Notes: generated by a model from the sequence alone, not told the origin. 64,000 bases of DNA from G965230065 sp965230065 (GCA_965230065.1 OZ245942.1:7254001-7318000), one strand, 5' to 3'; counted from the stretch's first letter, positions 9,356 to 18,514 are shown. A program made the numbers and translations.

Positions 9356-9889
9356 TTAAGAGTATTCCAGGCCGACTGCCACGGCATCTTCACCCAGAAA
9401 ATGCTCAACATGGTGCGCCCTGTCTTCGGTTTTAAATAAAATGCCTTCCAGTAATTTTTTCGTGGCAAAATCTTTGGCATCCTGGGCCTTTTCAATACTT
9501 TTTCTGAGTTCAATAGCTATTTGTTTTTCAGCTTCCATATCACGCTCCAGCGATTCCCTGATGCGGAACACTCCTTCCGGCTCATGTTCAATATAAGACA
9601 GTTTGTACACATTTTCAGGATGGCACGTAGGTGCAATCCCCATGACGGTAAGCCGTTCGGCAATGGCATCATAATCTTCGTGAATCTGGTTATAGTTTTC
9701 TTCAAAAAACAGATGAAGGTCGCGGAACTGCGGCCCTTCTACCAACCAGTGATGCTTGTGGTATTGCTGGTACAGCGTAATGAATGAGGCCAGGTGCTTG
9801 TCCAGTTCTTTGGCCATGTTCGTGGCGGTATCTTTAGAAAGTCCGACCGGGTTTCCTTCATATTCTTTCTGTGTTCTTATTTTTTCCAT
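9356..9889 (-). CDS. dps: Dps-family DNA-protecting ferritin-like protein
   Basis: The 177-residue protein has the four-helix ferritin-like pattern of Dps. The ferroxidase set is visible as H47 (in HKHHWLVEGPQF), H59, D74 and E78 (HEDYDAIAERL). Dps dodecamers oxidise Fe2+ with peroxide, store iron and protect DNA in stationary phase and oxidative stress. The N-terminus (MEKIRTQKEYEGNPVGLSKD) carries a few Lys and Arg, which may aid DNA binding. The gene is single, convergent with the MTHFR gene across a shared terminator, and divergent from the EEP-family gene at 10073. Confidence 0.9.
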   Translation of the reverse strand: MEKIRTQKEYEGNPVGLSKDTATNMAKELDKHLASFITLYQQYHKHHWLVEGPQFRDLHLFFEENYNQIHEDYDAIAERLTVMGIAPTCHPENVYKLSYIEHEPEGVFRIRESLERDMEAEKQIAIELRKSIEKAQDAKDFATKKLLEGILFKTEDRAHHVEHFLGEDAVAVGLEYS

Positions 9890-10072
9890 TTTTATCGCTA
9901 TTAGTTATATAATTAGGGTTAAATTGCTCCTGATACAATAAAAAATTCATGCCATGCAATTTATTTGCTCTTTGTATAGAATGAGGCGGACTTACAGCAA
10001 TTGTGGTTGTAGACTTTCTTCCTCAATTTATGAAAAAACCACCCCCGAATACATCTGCTTTTTTGCGTAACT

Positions 10073-11122
10073 ATGAAAACAGTCCTTACCATCTTCACTG
10101 TACTTTTGATTGTTGCCCCATTGTTACGAATCCTGAAAAAAGATGATTGGTGGATTCGGGTTTTTGATTTTCCTCACTTGCAAACTACCGGCCTGGGGCT
10201 CATCTGTCTGCTTTTGTATTTATTGTTTCCGTTCAGGATAGAACTACCAGACCTCATACTGATGGTTTTACTGGGTGGTGTCATCTTATATCAGGCATAT
10301 CAAATCTTGCCTTATACTATATTTTACCCTTTTCAGGTGGAAAGGAGCAATGAGCCGCATCCGGATAATTGCTTATCTATTTTGGTTTCCAATGTTTATA
10401 TGTACAACACTGATTATGAAAAAACTTTAAAAACGATCCAAAACGCTGATGCCGACCTGGTGCTGCTTGTTGAAACCAATAATGCCTGGAAAAAACACAT
10501 GGCTGCTTTGGAAAAAACGTATCCACATACCATTCTTCACCCAATTGAGAACACGTACGGTTTACTTTTCTATTCAAAATTACCTTTGCACAATAGTGAA
10601 GTAAAATTTCTTATTGAAGACGATGTGCCCTCGGTGCATACCTACATTCGGCTAAGGTCTGGGAAAACAATCAAGTTCTATGGAGTGCATCCCCGCCCTC
10701 CCAGCCCTACTGAGAATGACAGGTCTACAGAAAGGGATGCCGAACTGGTACTGGTGGGCCGTGCTGCTAAAAACGAAACAATGCCTGTGATTGTAGCCGG
10801 TGACCTGAATGACGTGGCCTGGTCACACACCACCAAGCTATTTCAAAAAATCAGTGGCCTGCTCGATCCCCGCATAGGCAGGGGGTTGTTCAATACCTTT
10901 CATGCCAAATATTTTTTCTTCCGGTGGCCGCTGGATCATATCTTTCATTCCTACCACTTCAGGCTCAACGCTATAGAGCGCATGCCTTATACGGGATCTG
11001 ACCATTTTCCGATGTTTATCTCGCTTTGCCACGATCCGGTTCCGGAAGCTGCTGAAGAAGTGCCTGCCCCTGATCAGGATGAAATACAAGAAGCCAATGA
11101 AAAAGTGGAGGATGCAAAATGA
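10073..11122 (+). CDS. Membrane endonuclease/exonuclease/phosphatase family protein
   Basis: The 349-residue protein has three hydrophobic segments at about 1-20, 38-55 and 62-85, followed by an EEP domain. Motifs seen are a metal-binding Glu in DLVLLVETN, VAGDLNDVAWS with the catalytic Asp-Asn pair, and YTGSDHFPMF with the terminal Asp-His. The family cleaves phosphodiester bonds in nucleic acids, lipids or inositol phosphates; the substrate here is unknown. The C-terminal tail (EEVPAPDQDEIQEANEKVEDAK) is acidic. The catalytic domain should face the periplasm or cytoplasm depending on membrane topology, which I cannot settle. Confidence 0.85.
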   Translation: MKTVLTIFTVLLIVAPLLRILKKDDWWIRVFDFPHLQTTGLGLICLLLYLLFPFRIELPDLILMVLLGGVILYQAYQILPYTIFYPFQVERSNEPHPDNCLSILVSNVYMYNTDYEKTLKTIQNADADLVLLVETNNAWKKHMAALEKTYPHTILHPIENTYGLLFYSKLPLHNSEVKFLIEDDVPSVHTYIRLRSGKTIKFYGVHPRPPSPTENDRSTERDAELVLVGRAAKNETMPVIVAGDLNDVAWSHTTKLFQKISGLLDPRIGRGLFNTFHAKYFFFRWPLDHIFHSYHFRLNAIERMPYTGSDHFPMFISLCHDPVPEAAEEVPAPDQDEIQEANEKVEDAK

Positions 11123-11139
11123 GTCTTAAAAAAACAATT

Positions 11140-11162
11140 ACCTTTATCTTTGAAAGGTTTTT
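11140..11162 (+). terminator. Possible terminator after the EEP-family gene
   Basis: ACCTTT (11140-11145) pairs with AAAGGT (11153-11158) and is followed by a run of T. The stem is short (6 bp), but its position 18 bp after the stop codon fits an intrinsic terminator. Confidence 0.45.
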
Positions 11163-11227
11163 AGCACAAATTTGGCTGGTTCACCGGAAAATTCTGAAAT
11201 TGCCTTATTAATTTTTATCGTGCGTAT

Positions 11228-11488
11228 TCAAGGCAAAATTTCTTCAGGAAGCTCTATCTTATCCAAATACCTGTCAAGGTTAGCATGAAAATCCAATATA
11301 GTGATTGCCTCAATCTGCTTACTGTTTCGCTTTAATTTAACTTCAACCATGTGCCCGTACATAGCATACAACAGAAACATGGCATTGCCCATATAATTTG
11401 TACTGATGATCTCTCCATCTGTCCATAAATAGGCAGACTGCACACTGAGTGAAAGCTTCTTGAACTTTCCTATTTTTCGCTTTCTCAT
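11228..11488 (-). CDS. Hypothetical protein, 86 residues
   Basis: I do not recognise this family. The chosen start MRKRKIGKFKKLSLSV is the second Met of a longer frame; the upstream part (MHVIYDKIFRFYVLVCNC) is A/T-rich and looks non-coding. The body has SAYLWTDGEIISTNYMGNAMFLLYAMYGHMVEVKLKR, then a C-terminal acidic helix with LDRYLDKIELPEEILP. The hydrophobic stretch is too short and mixed for a certain membrane segment. The Tyr, Trp and Gly content and the ITILDFHANLDRYLDKI ending look like a small folded domain. It lies 73 bp downstream of the small membrane protein gene on the same strand and might be transcribed with it. Confidence 0.55.
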   Translation of the reverse strand: MRKRKIGKFKKLSLSVQSAYLWTDGEIISTNYMGNAMFLLYAMYGHMVEVKLKRNSKQIEAITILDFHANLDRYLDKIELPEEILP

Positions 11489-11560
11489 ACTAAAGCAATT
11501 ACAAACCAATACATAAAACCTAAATATTTTGTCATAGATAACATGCATGTCTTTTGATGC

Positions 11561-11767
11561 TTAACTTTTCCTTCCTGAAAAAGTAATTACTAAACCTATA
11601 ATAAGCACGGCTACACTGATAATGAGTGGAGTCCAGTCAGCTGAACTTACACCTATATCCAATCCTAAAAAACTAAAAGTGTCAGATTCTTCGGCGGCAC
11701 TCATGCCTGTGATAACAGAAGCAATCAGGCCAATAATGGTGAGTACAATTCCTATGGTTTTTTTCAT
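11561..11767 (-). CDS. Small two-span membrane protein
   Basis: This 68-residue protein has two clear hydrophobic segments: KTIGIVLTIIGLIASVITG at the N-terminus and WTPLIISVAVLIIGLVITF at the C-terminus, separated by an acidic loop (EESDTFSFLGLDIG). It resembles the DUF3185 type of tiny inner-membrane proteins in layout, but the match is by shape only. The start ATG is well supported by the lysines before the first span. The function is unknown. Confidence 0.6.
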   Translation of the reverse strand: MKKTIGIVLTIIGLIASVITGMSAAEESDTFSFLGLDIGVSSADWTPLIISVAVLIIGLVITFSGRKS

Positions 11768-12074
11768 AATTATTTTTGTTTCATACTTTCATGAAATTCC
11801 TGTGCCATTCGCTAAACCCTTCTTTCTCATTAACATGAAGCATTTATTTAATGGACGAGTGCGTAAGCCATTGCCCTTATTCGTAGAATTTATTCCACAT
11901 ACCTGTATGAACCACTTATATTTTTTCTTATTTTGCGTTTCTAAATTAACGGCGGTTATTTGTGCAAATCCCTATTGTAACCCTAAAGCTGGATAGCAGC
12001 TATTAAACGAGGCATAGTTTTTTACTATAAGAAAGGAACGAATAGGTGTTGGAATATAAAGAGTACTTTTATTC
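11768..12074. other. 307-bp gene-free region between divergent genes
   Basis: This is A/T-rich DNA between the small membrane protein (minus) and the receiver gene (plus). I find no coding frame of its own. A TACTTTTA element ends only three bases before the ATG at 12075 and is one base away from the Bacteroidota -7 consensus TAnnTTTG. Confidence 0.4.
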
Positions 12075-12437
12075 ATGGATGAAAAATATATACTTATAGT
12101 TGATGACGAAACGGAAATCTGTTTATTACTTTCAAGTATGTTGAAGAAAATGGGATACAAAACCCTATGTGCCCATAACTTATCTGATGGTATTGAGAAA
12201 TTGAAAGCCCGTGATAATATACTTGCTGTTTTCTTAGATTTGCACTTGCCAGATGGTGTAGGTTTTGACATGATGCCTGAAATTAAAAACGCCGAACAGG
12301 ACATCAAAGTCATCATCATCAGTGCCTACGACGGCATGGGTGAGCGCCAGCGTGCAAGCAGGGAAGGAGTAGACTTTTTCATCGGAAAACCCTTTGACCG
12401 GAAAAAAATAGTTGAAGCTTTAAACTTTGTAAATTAA
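12075..12437 (+). CDS. Single-domain response regulator (CheY-like)
   Basis: The 120-residue protein is a lone receiver domain. The acidic pocket is D10-D11 (ILIVDDE), the phosphoacceptor is D55 (VFLDLHLPDG), and the switch lysine is K105 (GKPF). There is no output domain, so it likely acts by protein contact or as a phosphorelay shuttle. It lies 38 bp upstream of an NtrC-type regulator on the same strand, and a receiver-kinase protein is encoded 2.4 kb further on, so the three may form one circuit. That link is inference. Confidence 0.9.
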   Translation: MDEKYILIVDDETEICLLLSSMLKKMGYKTLCAHNLSDGIEKLKARDNILAVFLDLHLPDGVGFDMMPEIKNAEQDIKVIIISAYDGMGERQRASREGVDFFIGKPFDRKKIVEALNFVN

Positions 12438-12475
12438 TTGATCAGCAAAATTGCGAAACGCTTGAATCGCCATAC

Positions 12476-13855
12476 ATGATGGATAAAATATTAATAATAG
12501 ATGATGATAAGGACATTTGTCTTTTGTTAGAAAAATTTTTGAAAAAAAAGGATTATGAAACAGCTGTTGCCCACACCGGTAACGATGCCCTGGAAATGAT
12601 TCGGAATAACAAATACGACTTAGCACTGTGCGACTTTAAACTCCCTGACGCTACCGGATTAGAAATATTACAGAAAATAAAAATCCTGAACCCACAAACG
12701 GCTGTTATTATCATCACGGGTTATTCAGATGTGAAAATAGCAGTGCAAACCGTTAAGCATGGGGCCTATGACTATGTAACCAAACCCCTGTACCCCGATG
12801 AGATACTGCATACCATTAAAAACGCCCTGTCTAATAACGCCCAGACCATAAGTGATGCTCAAAAAAAGCCCAAAGAGAAAAAGAAGGTTACAACACAAAG
12901 GAAATTTATTTTCGGTAAGAGCAATGCTTCTGAAAATTTACAAAAGCATATTTCCCTGATTGCCCCCACCGACATGTCAGTCATTATTGAGGGCGAAACA
13001 GGTACAGGTAAAGAGTTTGTTGCCAATGCCATCCACCAGAAAAGCGCACGTAGTGATAAACCTTTTGTGGCCATTGACTGTGGCGCTCTTCCCAAAGAAC
13101 TGGCAGGAAGTGAATTGTTTGGCCATGTGAAAGGTGCTTTTACAGGGGCCCTGGCCGATAAAAAAGGAAGCTTTCAGATAGCTGACGGGGGCACACTGTT
13201 CCTGGATGAAATCGGTAACCTTTCGTACGAAAACCAAATCAAACTACTGCGGGTGCTGCAGGAGCGTAAAATAAAAAGGTTGGGCGATAATAAAGATCTA
13301 TCCATTGATGTGCGCATCATCGTAGCAACCAATGAAAGCCTGAAGGAAGGTATCCGGAATAGTAACTTTCGGGAAGATTTGTTTCACCGCCTCAATGAAT
13401 TTAAGATTGAACTCCTCCCTTTGCGCGAAAGAAAATCAGATATCATGACCTACGCTCATCATTTTCTTTCCCTTGCCAATGAAGAACTGGGCAAAGAAAT
13501 ACAAGATTTTGATGAAGCAGTAAAAGATAAATTTAAAGAGTATTACTGGCATGGCAACTTGCGCGAACTACGCAATGTAATCAAGCGGGCCGTGTTATTA
13601 ACCCAATCTGATACGCTCACGTTGACCTCACTACCTCCCGAGATTGTTACTCCGGTTTATTTTGACGAGCCAACCGGAGGTGCAGCCTCCCTGGATCCTT
13701 CCAACCTTAAAAGCGTTTCTGAGAATGCCGAAAGAAATGCGATCATCAGTGTATTGGAAAAGACAGGCTACAACAAAACAAAAGCCGCTGAAGTACTAAA
13801 AATTGACAGGAAAACCCTGTATAATAAGTTAAAGGCTTACGATATCAACCTGTAA
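12476..13855 (+). CDS. NtrC-family sigma54-dependent response regulator
   Basis: The 459-residue protein has three domains. The receiver (1-120) has D10/D11, phosphoacceptor D53 and K103. The AAA+ sigma54 domain (about 145-375) shows Walker A GETGTGKE (173-180), the sigma54 contact loop GAFTGA (220-225), Walker B GGTLFLDEIG (238-247) and an arginine-finger region. The Fis-type helix-turn-helix (about 425-457) reads NKTKAAEVLKIDRKTLYNKL. All motifs are intact, so it should activate RpoN promoters when phosphorylated. Its kinase is not adjacent; the receiver-PAS-kinase at 14807 is a candidate. The first codon may be either of two adjacent ATGs. A hairpin terminator follows at once. Confidence 0.95.
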   Translation: MMDKILIIDDDKDICLLLEKFLKKKDYETAVAHTGNDALEMIRNNKYDLALCDFKLPDATGLEILQKIKILNPQTAVIIITGYSDVKIAVQTVKHGAYDYVTKPLYPDEILHTIKNALSNNAQTISDAQKKPKEKKKVTTQRKFIFGKSNASENLQKHISLIAPTDMSVIIEGETGTGKEFVANAIHQKSARSDKPFVAIDCGALPKELAGSELFGHVKGAFTGALADKKGSFQIADGGTLFLDEIGNLSYENQIKLLRVLQERKIKRLGDNKDLSIDVRIIVATNESLKEGIRNSNFREDLFHRLNEFKIELLPLRERKSDIMTYAHHFLSLANEELGKEIQDFDEAVKDKFKEYYWHGNLRELRNVIKRAVLLTQSDTLTLTSLPPEIVTPVYFDEPTGGAASLDPSNLKSVSENAERNAIISVLEKTGYNKTKAAEVLKIDRKTLYNKLKAYDINL

Positions 13856-13863
13856 CAAATGCC

Positions 13864-13895
13864 AGAAGCTGGATTTGTTTTATAATCCAGCTTCT
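13864..13895. terminator. Hairpin terminator between convergent genes
   Basis: AGAAGCTGGATT (13864-13875) and AATCCAGCTTCT (13884-13895) make a perfect 12-bp stem with loop TGTTTTAT. It is followed by the word-like repeat CTAACTTCCAGCTTCTAAT, also seen at 42.7 and 44.2 kb. It lies between the NtrC-type gene and the minus-strand barrel gene. Confidence 0.75.
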
Positions 13896-13919
13896 AACTT
13901 CCAGCTTCTAATCTACTCT

Positions 13920-14534
13920 CTACAAAAACTTATACCCTACACTCAATAACACCTGGTTGTTCCGCATATCCGTATTAAAAGTTTCGCTGCCTACTTCAAT
14001 GCTTTCCCCAAGTTTACTCAGGTTCCCTTCATACCGTACATCTACCGTAAAGTTTCCAATATCTACACCGGCACCGGCCTGGTATCCCACAAGCGCGTCA
14101 TTATAATTATTTTTCACTTCCCCGATCGTGCTGTTGATATTCCGGGCATCCTGGCTCAGAATTAAACTGAAAACAGGACCTGCATTCAGCCTGAGAAAGT
14201 TACCGACTTTAAACCCAGCCATCACGGGTACATCCAACTTGTTATAATTCAGCTCGGTTACCTGGTTAAATGTTTCCCCATTATCCTCAGAAATCCGGAT
14301 TTCACCTCCCGCTGAGGTAAAAGTAGCTTCGGGTTGTATATAGAAATTTGATATTGTAATCCGGCTAAATAAACCTATATGAAACCCTACCTGAGAGTCG
14401 CCTGATTTAACATTTTGTACCTCTTCCACCTTAATATTTGAACTACTGATCCCTACCTTTGGGCCTATGGTAAATTGGGCATAACTGGATGTCGCTACGC
14501 AAATTCCAATGATTATTGCTACTACTTTTTTCAT
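13920..14534 (-). CDS. Outer-membrane beta-barrel protein, PorT-like family
   Basis: The product is 204 residues when started at MKKVVAIIIGICVATSSYAQ, a clear signal peptide. A longer frame adds 18 residues (from MSSLLHI) that would spoil it. After cleavage the pattern FTIGPKVGISSSN, GFHIGLFSRITISNFYIQPEATFTSAGGE, VPVMAGFKVGNFLRLNAGPVFSLIL, GYQAGAGVDIGNFTVDVRYEGNLSKLG and LLSVGYKFL shows alternating strands and a C-terminal aromatic, as in the OMP_b-brl_2 class common in Bacteroidota. It is probably an eight- to ten-strand barrel in the outer membrane. The specific role is unknown. It is divergent from the receiver-kinase gene at 14807. Confidence 0.8.
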   Translation of the reverse strand: MKKVVAIIIGICVATSSYAQFTIGPKVGISSSNIKVEEVQNVKSGDSQVGFHIGLFSRITISNFYIQPEATFTSAGGEIRISEDNGETFNQVTELNYNKLDVPVMAGFKVGNFLRLNAGPVFSLILSQDARNINSTIGEVKNNYNDALVGYQAGAGVDIGNFTVDVRYEGNLSKLGESIEVGSETFNTDMRNNQVLLSVGYKFL

Positions 14535-14806
14535 AATAATATGCTTCTTGGCTTTAAAGTTGAAAATGATATGTAACAAAGAAGACAAAACACCATGCCA
14601 GACCGACCAGAAGCCGTTTTCGTCTATTGCAATAAGGGATATAACAGTTATGCTACAACGGTTATCTTCTTTGATGTCTAAAAATTTCTACGTATTGTAG
14701 ATATTTATCTCAAAGAAAACCACACATAATGAGTTATTATTCGTATTCTAACTTCTAATTTTTATATTTAACATTGGTATGAAATTATGAAAATAATTTA
14801 CACATA

Positions 14807-16258
14807 ATGACAGAAGACGTAACAAAAATCCTTTTAGTGCAGGTAGATGAAGATGATTATGCCCTAATCCGGTATTTGCTTTCCCAAATCAAAGGCACTG
14901 CCTATGCACTGGAATGGGAGTCGAACTACGAAGACGCATTTAAAAAAATATGCCGTTTTGAACATGATGTTTATCTCATTGATTACAAACTCGATGAAAA
15001 AGACGGCCTGGAACTCATCAAAGAAGCCATAAGGTCTGATTGCAATGCCCCTATGATTCTGCTCTCCGGCGAAAATGACCCTGATGTAGACTTGGAAGCT
15101 ATGCACCAGGGAGCTGCAGATTACCTGATTAAAGAAGCTATTGATGCCCAAACCCTGGAAAGAAGCGTACGATATGCCATACAGCACTATAAAACGCTCA
15201 TAGAACTTCACGATAATGAGCTGAAATACCGTACACTCTTTGAGAAATCCATTGATGCCATTTTCATCACCACTGCCGATCATTTATTTACAGAAGCCAA
15301 CCCTTCTATGATTAAACTTTTCGGTTACACTAAAAACGAAATTTTAAACCTTACGGTAAAAGACCTTTTTGCCAGTAAATCAGATTTTTCTGAGTTCAAC
15401 AAAGGGATTATGCTGGAAGGGCAAACCAAAGACTTTGAAACTACTTTCAGAAAGAAAAACGGGGAAAAGCTGTACTGCCTCATCAATGTGGTGGCCCTGT
15501 ACGATTTAGAAGATGAAATTTATGGATACCAGGGCATTATACACGATATTACGGAACGAAAACAGGCTGAAAAAGACCTGATAATGGTAGAAAAGCTATC
15601 GATGAGCGGGAAAATTGCCCGTAGCATAGCACACGAAATCCGAAACCCACTCACCAATTTACACCTTGCACTGGAACAATTACAGGAGGAAGTCACCAAC
15701 GAAGATGCCCTGCTATTTTCCGATATCATCAGCAGGAATGCTAAAAGAATTGGGCAGTTGATTACGGATATGCTCAATTCATCCAAACCCAAAGAGTTGA
15801 ACCTTACCCGGCAATCGGTGAATGTGGTACTCAAAAAAGCGTGCGACCTGGTAGCTGACCGGATTAACCTGCAAGAGATGGAGCTCAAACTGGACTTATG
15901 CAAAGAAATAGATGCCATTATGCTGGATGAAGAATTGCTCAAAACAGCATTTCTGAATATTATCATCAATTCCATCGAGGCCATGGAACCGAAAAAGGGC
16001 AGGCTTGCTGTGAGCACCTACGTAGAGCAGGATAAAGTAATTGTAAAAATTGAAGACAATGGTGAGGGAATGACCCCTGAAATAAAAAGTAAGCTTTTTG
16101 ACCCTTTTTTTACGGCAAAAAGAGAGGGCACCGGGTTAGGGTTGACTTCTGCACAGAATATCGTACAAAGTCATAGTGGCTCTATAGAAGTGGAGAGCGA
16201 AGTGGGTAAAGGCACTATTTTCAAAATATCATTTAAGCGGAAAAAAAAGCTGGGCTAA
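14807..16258 (+). CDS. Receiver-PAS-histidine kinase
   Basis: This is a soluble 483-residue signalling protein. The receiver domain (1-125) has an unusual acidic box (VQVDEDDY) and phosphoacceptor D59 (YLIDYKLDEKDG). It has YLIKEAI where most receivers have a Lys-Pro pair. A PAS domain with PAC motif covers about 135-255 (IDAIFITTADHLFTEANPSMIKLFGYT; GYQGIIHDITERKQAE). HisKA has H276 in AHEIRNPLTNL, and the HATPase domain has DNGEGM and GTGLGLTSAQNIVQSHSG. There are no membrane spans. The receiver may gate kinase activity. The gene lies close to a receiver and an NtrC-type regulator, which are possible targets, and 11 bp upstream of the hydrolase-like gene. Confidence 0.92.
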   Translation: MTEDVTKILLVQVDEDDYALIRYLLSQIKGTAYALEWESNYEDAFKKICRFEHDVYLIDYKLDEKDGLELIKEAIRSDCNAPMILLSGENDPDVDLEAMHQGAADYLIKEAIDAQTLERSVRYAIQHYKTLIELHDNELKYRTLFEKSIDAIFITTADHLFTEANPSMIKLFGYTKNEILNLTVKDLFASKSDFSEFNKGIMLEGQTKDFETTFRKKNGEKLYCLINVVALYDLEDEIYGYQGIIHDITERKQAEKDLIMVEKLSMSGKIARSIAHEIRNPLTNLHLALEQLQEEVTNEDALLFSDIISRNAKRIGQLITDMLNSSKPKELNLTRQSVNVVLKKACDLVADRINLQEMELKLDLCKEIDAIMLDEELLKTAFLNIIINSIEAMEPKKGRLAVSTYVEQDKVIVKIEDNGEGMTPEIKSKLFDPFFTAKREGTGLGLTSAQNIVQSHSGSIEVESEVGKGTIFKISFKRKKKLG

Positions 16259-16269
16259 ATAATATTAAT

Positions 16270-17115
16270 ATGAAAAAAAAGCTGGGTATTTTGTTGGTCC
16301 ACGGTTCCGGGGCTACCCATTACAAACTCCTTGATAAATTTACCCTCAATTTGCAAAAAAGAATTCACCAACTATGCGGCCTGGAGAAGCAGGTAAAAAC
16401 TTTGGCGGTTGACTGGCACCCTGCCGTACAAACCTACCAGGAGAACTTATGGACACGACTCGATACCCCGGAACATTCATTGCGGTTTAAAGGATTGCGA
16501 AAATTTGTACTTTATACCATCAGTGATAATGTGGCGTATACTGGCTACTCAGACGAAAACAATACTGCTTACAAAGCCATTCACGGCCTCATTCATGAAT
16601 ATGTATTACAGTTAAAAGAAGATCTGGAAGATAATGCCCCCCTCTTCATCATTGCCTCCTCTCTAGGCACTGTCATTGCCTCCAACTATATCTGGGACAG
16701 GCAAAACCCAAAAAGTGAAGATAAGTTGGGGGCTTCTGCCTTCGAAAGAATGGAGACCTTATCCGGCTTATACACTTTTGGAAATAACATGCCTATTTAT
16801 CTGGGTTCTTATGATGTAGACAAGCTGGAAGCCATTCGGTTTCCGGCACCGGCAATGCCTGCATACCTCAGGCCTTTTGCCCGTTGGGAAAATATATATA
16901 GCAAACGGGACCCCATGGGCTATCCACTCAAAACCATCAACGACACCTACTTGCAAGCAGTTACCGAAGACCTGCAAATGAATGTTGGGGGATTACTCAC
17001 CTTCTGGAACCCGGCTGCACACATACGTTACTGGAGTTCTAAAAAAATACAGAAAAGAATTGCTGCCCATGCTGCCGCGATACTCCAAAATGCGGCCCCT
17101 CCGGCGGTAACATAA
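16270..17115 (+). CDS. Alpha/beta-hydrolase-like protein
   Basis: The 281-residue protein begins KKKLGILLVHGSGATHYKL, an oxyanion-hole HG motif after a first strand. A nucleophile-elbow-like IIASSLGTVIASNYIW at 127-142 puts Ser131 in A-S-S-L-G, where the first Gly of GxSxG is replaced by Ala. A late His lies in NPAAHIRYW. These are marks of a serine hydrolase fold, but the family and substrate are not recognised. It starts 11 bp after the kinase stop codon and is probably co-transcribed with it. No signal peptide is seen, so it should be cytoplasmic. Confidence 0.7.
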   Translation: MKKKLGILLVHGSGATHYKLLDKFTLNLQKRIHQLCGLEKQVKTLAVDWHPAVQTYQENLWTRLDTPEHSLRFKGLRKFVLYTISDNVAYTGYSDENNTAYKAIHGLIHEYVLQLKEDLEDNAPLFIIASSLGTVIASNYIWDRQNPKSEDKLGASAFERMETLSGLYTFGNNMPIYLGSYDVDKLEAIRFPAPAMPAYLRPFARWENIYSKRDPMGYPLKTINDTYLQAVTEDLQMNVGGLLTFWNPAAHIRYWSSKKIQKRIAAHAAAILQNAAPPAVT

Positions 17116-17315
17116 AACAACTTTGTACTGTGCAAAGTAGTTTAGGAACGATGAAAGAATAAGTGTCAATTTTTGGCGGTCCGCCGCGCGGCAAAATATT
17201 TTTTTGTATGACAACACAGAAAATGTGAGTATAGCAGGGCTATGTAAGCATTTTATGGGGCAGTCAAACGGAAAAATATGCAGCCAAAAACGATAAGTTA
17301 TTTTTTTATCGTTCC

Positions 17316-17627
17316 TTACCCTACACTTTCTTCAATTTGCTTCACAAACGCATCAATTTGCTCATCAAACTTGGCCCCATAAGTATTCACAAGTGTCCCT
17401 TTTTCCCCTGTGTTGGTTTCCATCACATACAAAATTGAAGAGTCAGCAGGATTGCTTTCCCCCTCAAAGCGATAAGAAGCTGAAATGTTAACATCTTCGG
17501 CTTTGTAAAAATTACCACTCACAGAAGACCTTAGTTTTGTGCCTTCTACAAAAAAGTCTGACTTGTAGCCTTGCTTGCGTAAGTCATTCAACGTTTCTAC
17601 CAATGTTTTTAGATTATGTGTAGACAT
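17316..17627 (-). CDS. Small conserved Bacteroidota protein (mislabelled PRPP synthetase family)
   Basis: This 103-residue protein has TLVETLNDLRKQGYKSDF near its start, then YRFEGESNPADSSILYVMET and GEKGTLVNTYGAKFD. I recall a small Bacteroidota family with this pattern (LNDLRKRGYTEDF, FYRFEG.SNPDD.SI.YAI, KG.LVDAYG) that is often annotated as phosphoribosylpyrophosphate synthetase. No PRPP-synthetase motifs are present, so that name should not be taken literally. The function is unknown. It stands alone on the minus strand. Confidence 0.7.
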   Translation of the reverse strand: MSTHNLKTLVETLNDLRKQGYKSDFFVEGTKLRSSVSGNFYKAEDVNISASYRFEGESNPADSSILYVMETNTGEKGTLVNTYGAKFDEQIDAFVKQIEESVG

Positions 17628-17902
17628 AAGAATAATATATTTGTTCAGAACTACCCATCAACCTGCCAATGAAGTGCCATCCCTTAAAAAACGTATTCGC
17701 AGCCGATTTTATGAAGTGAAAGCAACCCACCTGGTATTCCAGTTCTACATGCTGTGGAAAACTCTACACAAATATCAAATAATGACTATGGTGATAAACA
17801 GCCGTAAATAACGGGTATCCCTTGTTTTTAGCCCTTTTATGTAACTCTTGTCCTACTTGGTACATTATTTTTTCTCATGAGAGAAATTAAAAACCATTTA
17901 TT

Positions 17903-18514
17903 ATGTCGATAAAAAAAATTATCATAATTATTCTGACAGTTTTGTATGGAAATGTATTCGGACAATCAGATACAACGGCCGCTTATCAGGGAACTATGAA
18001 AGATCCTGAACGCATTGCTGAGGGGAGGCAATTATTTGGGGCACATTGTGCCCAATGCCATGCTATATGCAATGAGGTCATCGGCCCCGCCCTGGCAAGC
18101 GTGCATGCTACCCGGCCTTTGCCCTGGCTCGTCAACTTCATCCAGAATTCCCAGGCTGTGATTCAAAGTGGGGACGAATATGCTGTTTTTATTTATAACC
18201 AGTATAACCGCTCAGTAATGCCCGCTATGGAATTTCTGACGGAAAACGAAATCAGATCCATTTTAGCCTACATTCAATATGAATCATCACCCACTACGGC
18301 ACGGGGCGGTGTAACTTCTTCTTCCCAAGACAATTACTTTGAGGAGCCTGACGCTGAATATTTACCGCCAGACAACCTGACAAGCAGGCACGGGGAAGAT
18401 GATGCAAGCAAAGAGATGCGTACATCGAAAAAAGTAACATTCCTTACTCTCGCTATCGCTACCCTGGTAGGTATCACAGTATTGTTCGCTTACTTTGCCC
18501 GAAAATTTCGTTAA
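17903..18514 (+). CDS. Membrane-anchored c-type cytochrome
   Basis: The 203-residue protein has a signal peptide (KKIIIIILTVLYGNVFG), then a cytochrome c domain. The heme attachment motif is C49-A-Q-C52-H53. Met106 or Met109 (SVMPAMEFLTENEIRSILAYI) is the likely sixth ligand, as in class I cytochromes. A low-complexity acidic linker leads to a C-terminal membrane segment (VTFLTLAIATLVGITVLFAYF) with basic residues after it. The heme domain therefore sits in the periplasm on a C-terminal anchor. No oxidase subunits lie nearby. An extra Cys (C56) follows the heme site and has no clear role. Confidence 0.88.
   Translation: MSIKKIIIIILTVLYGNVFGQSDTTAAYQGTMKDPERIAEGRQLFGAHCAQCHAICNEVIGPALASVHATRPLPWLVNFIQNSQAVIQSGDEYAVFIYNQYNRSVMPAMEFLTENEIRSILAYIQYESSPTTARGGVTSSSQDNYFEEPDAEYLPPDNLTSRHGEDDASKEMRTSKKVTFLTLAIATLVGITVLFAYFARKFR

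Noticed and set aside
17316..17627. PRPP synthetase
   Set aside because: At 103 residues and without the PRPP-binding motif it cannot be that enzyme; the name is a likely database error.
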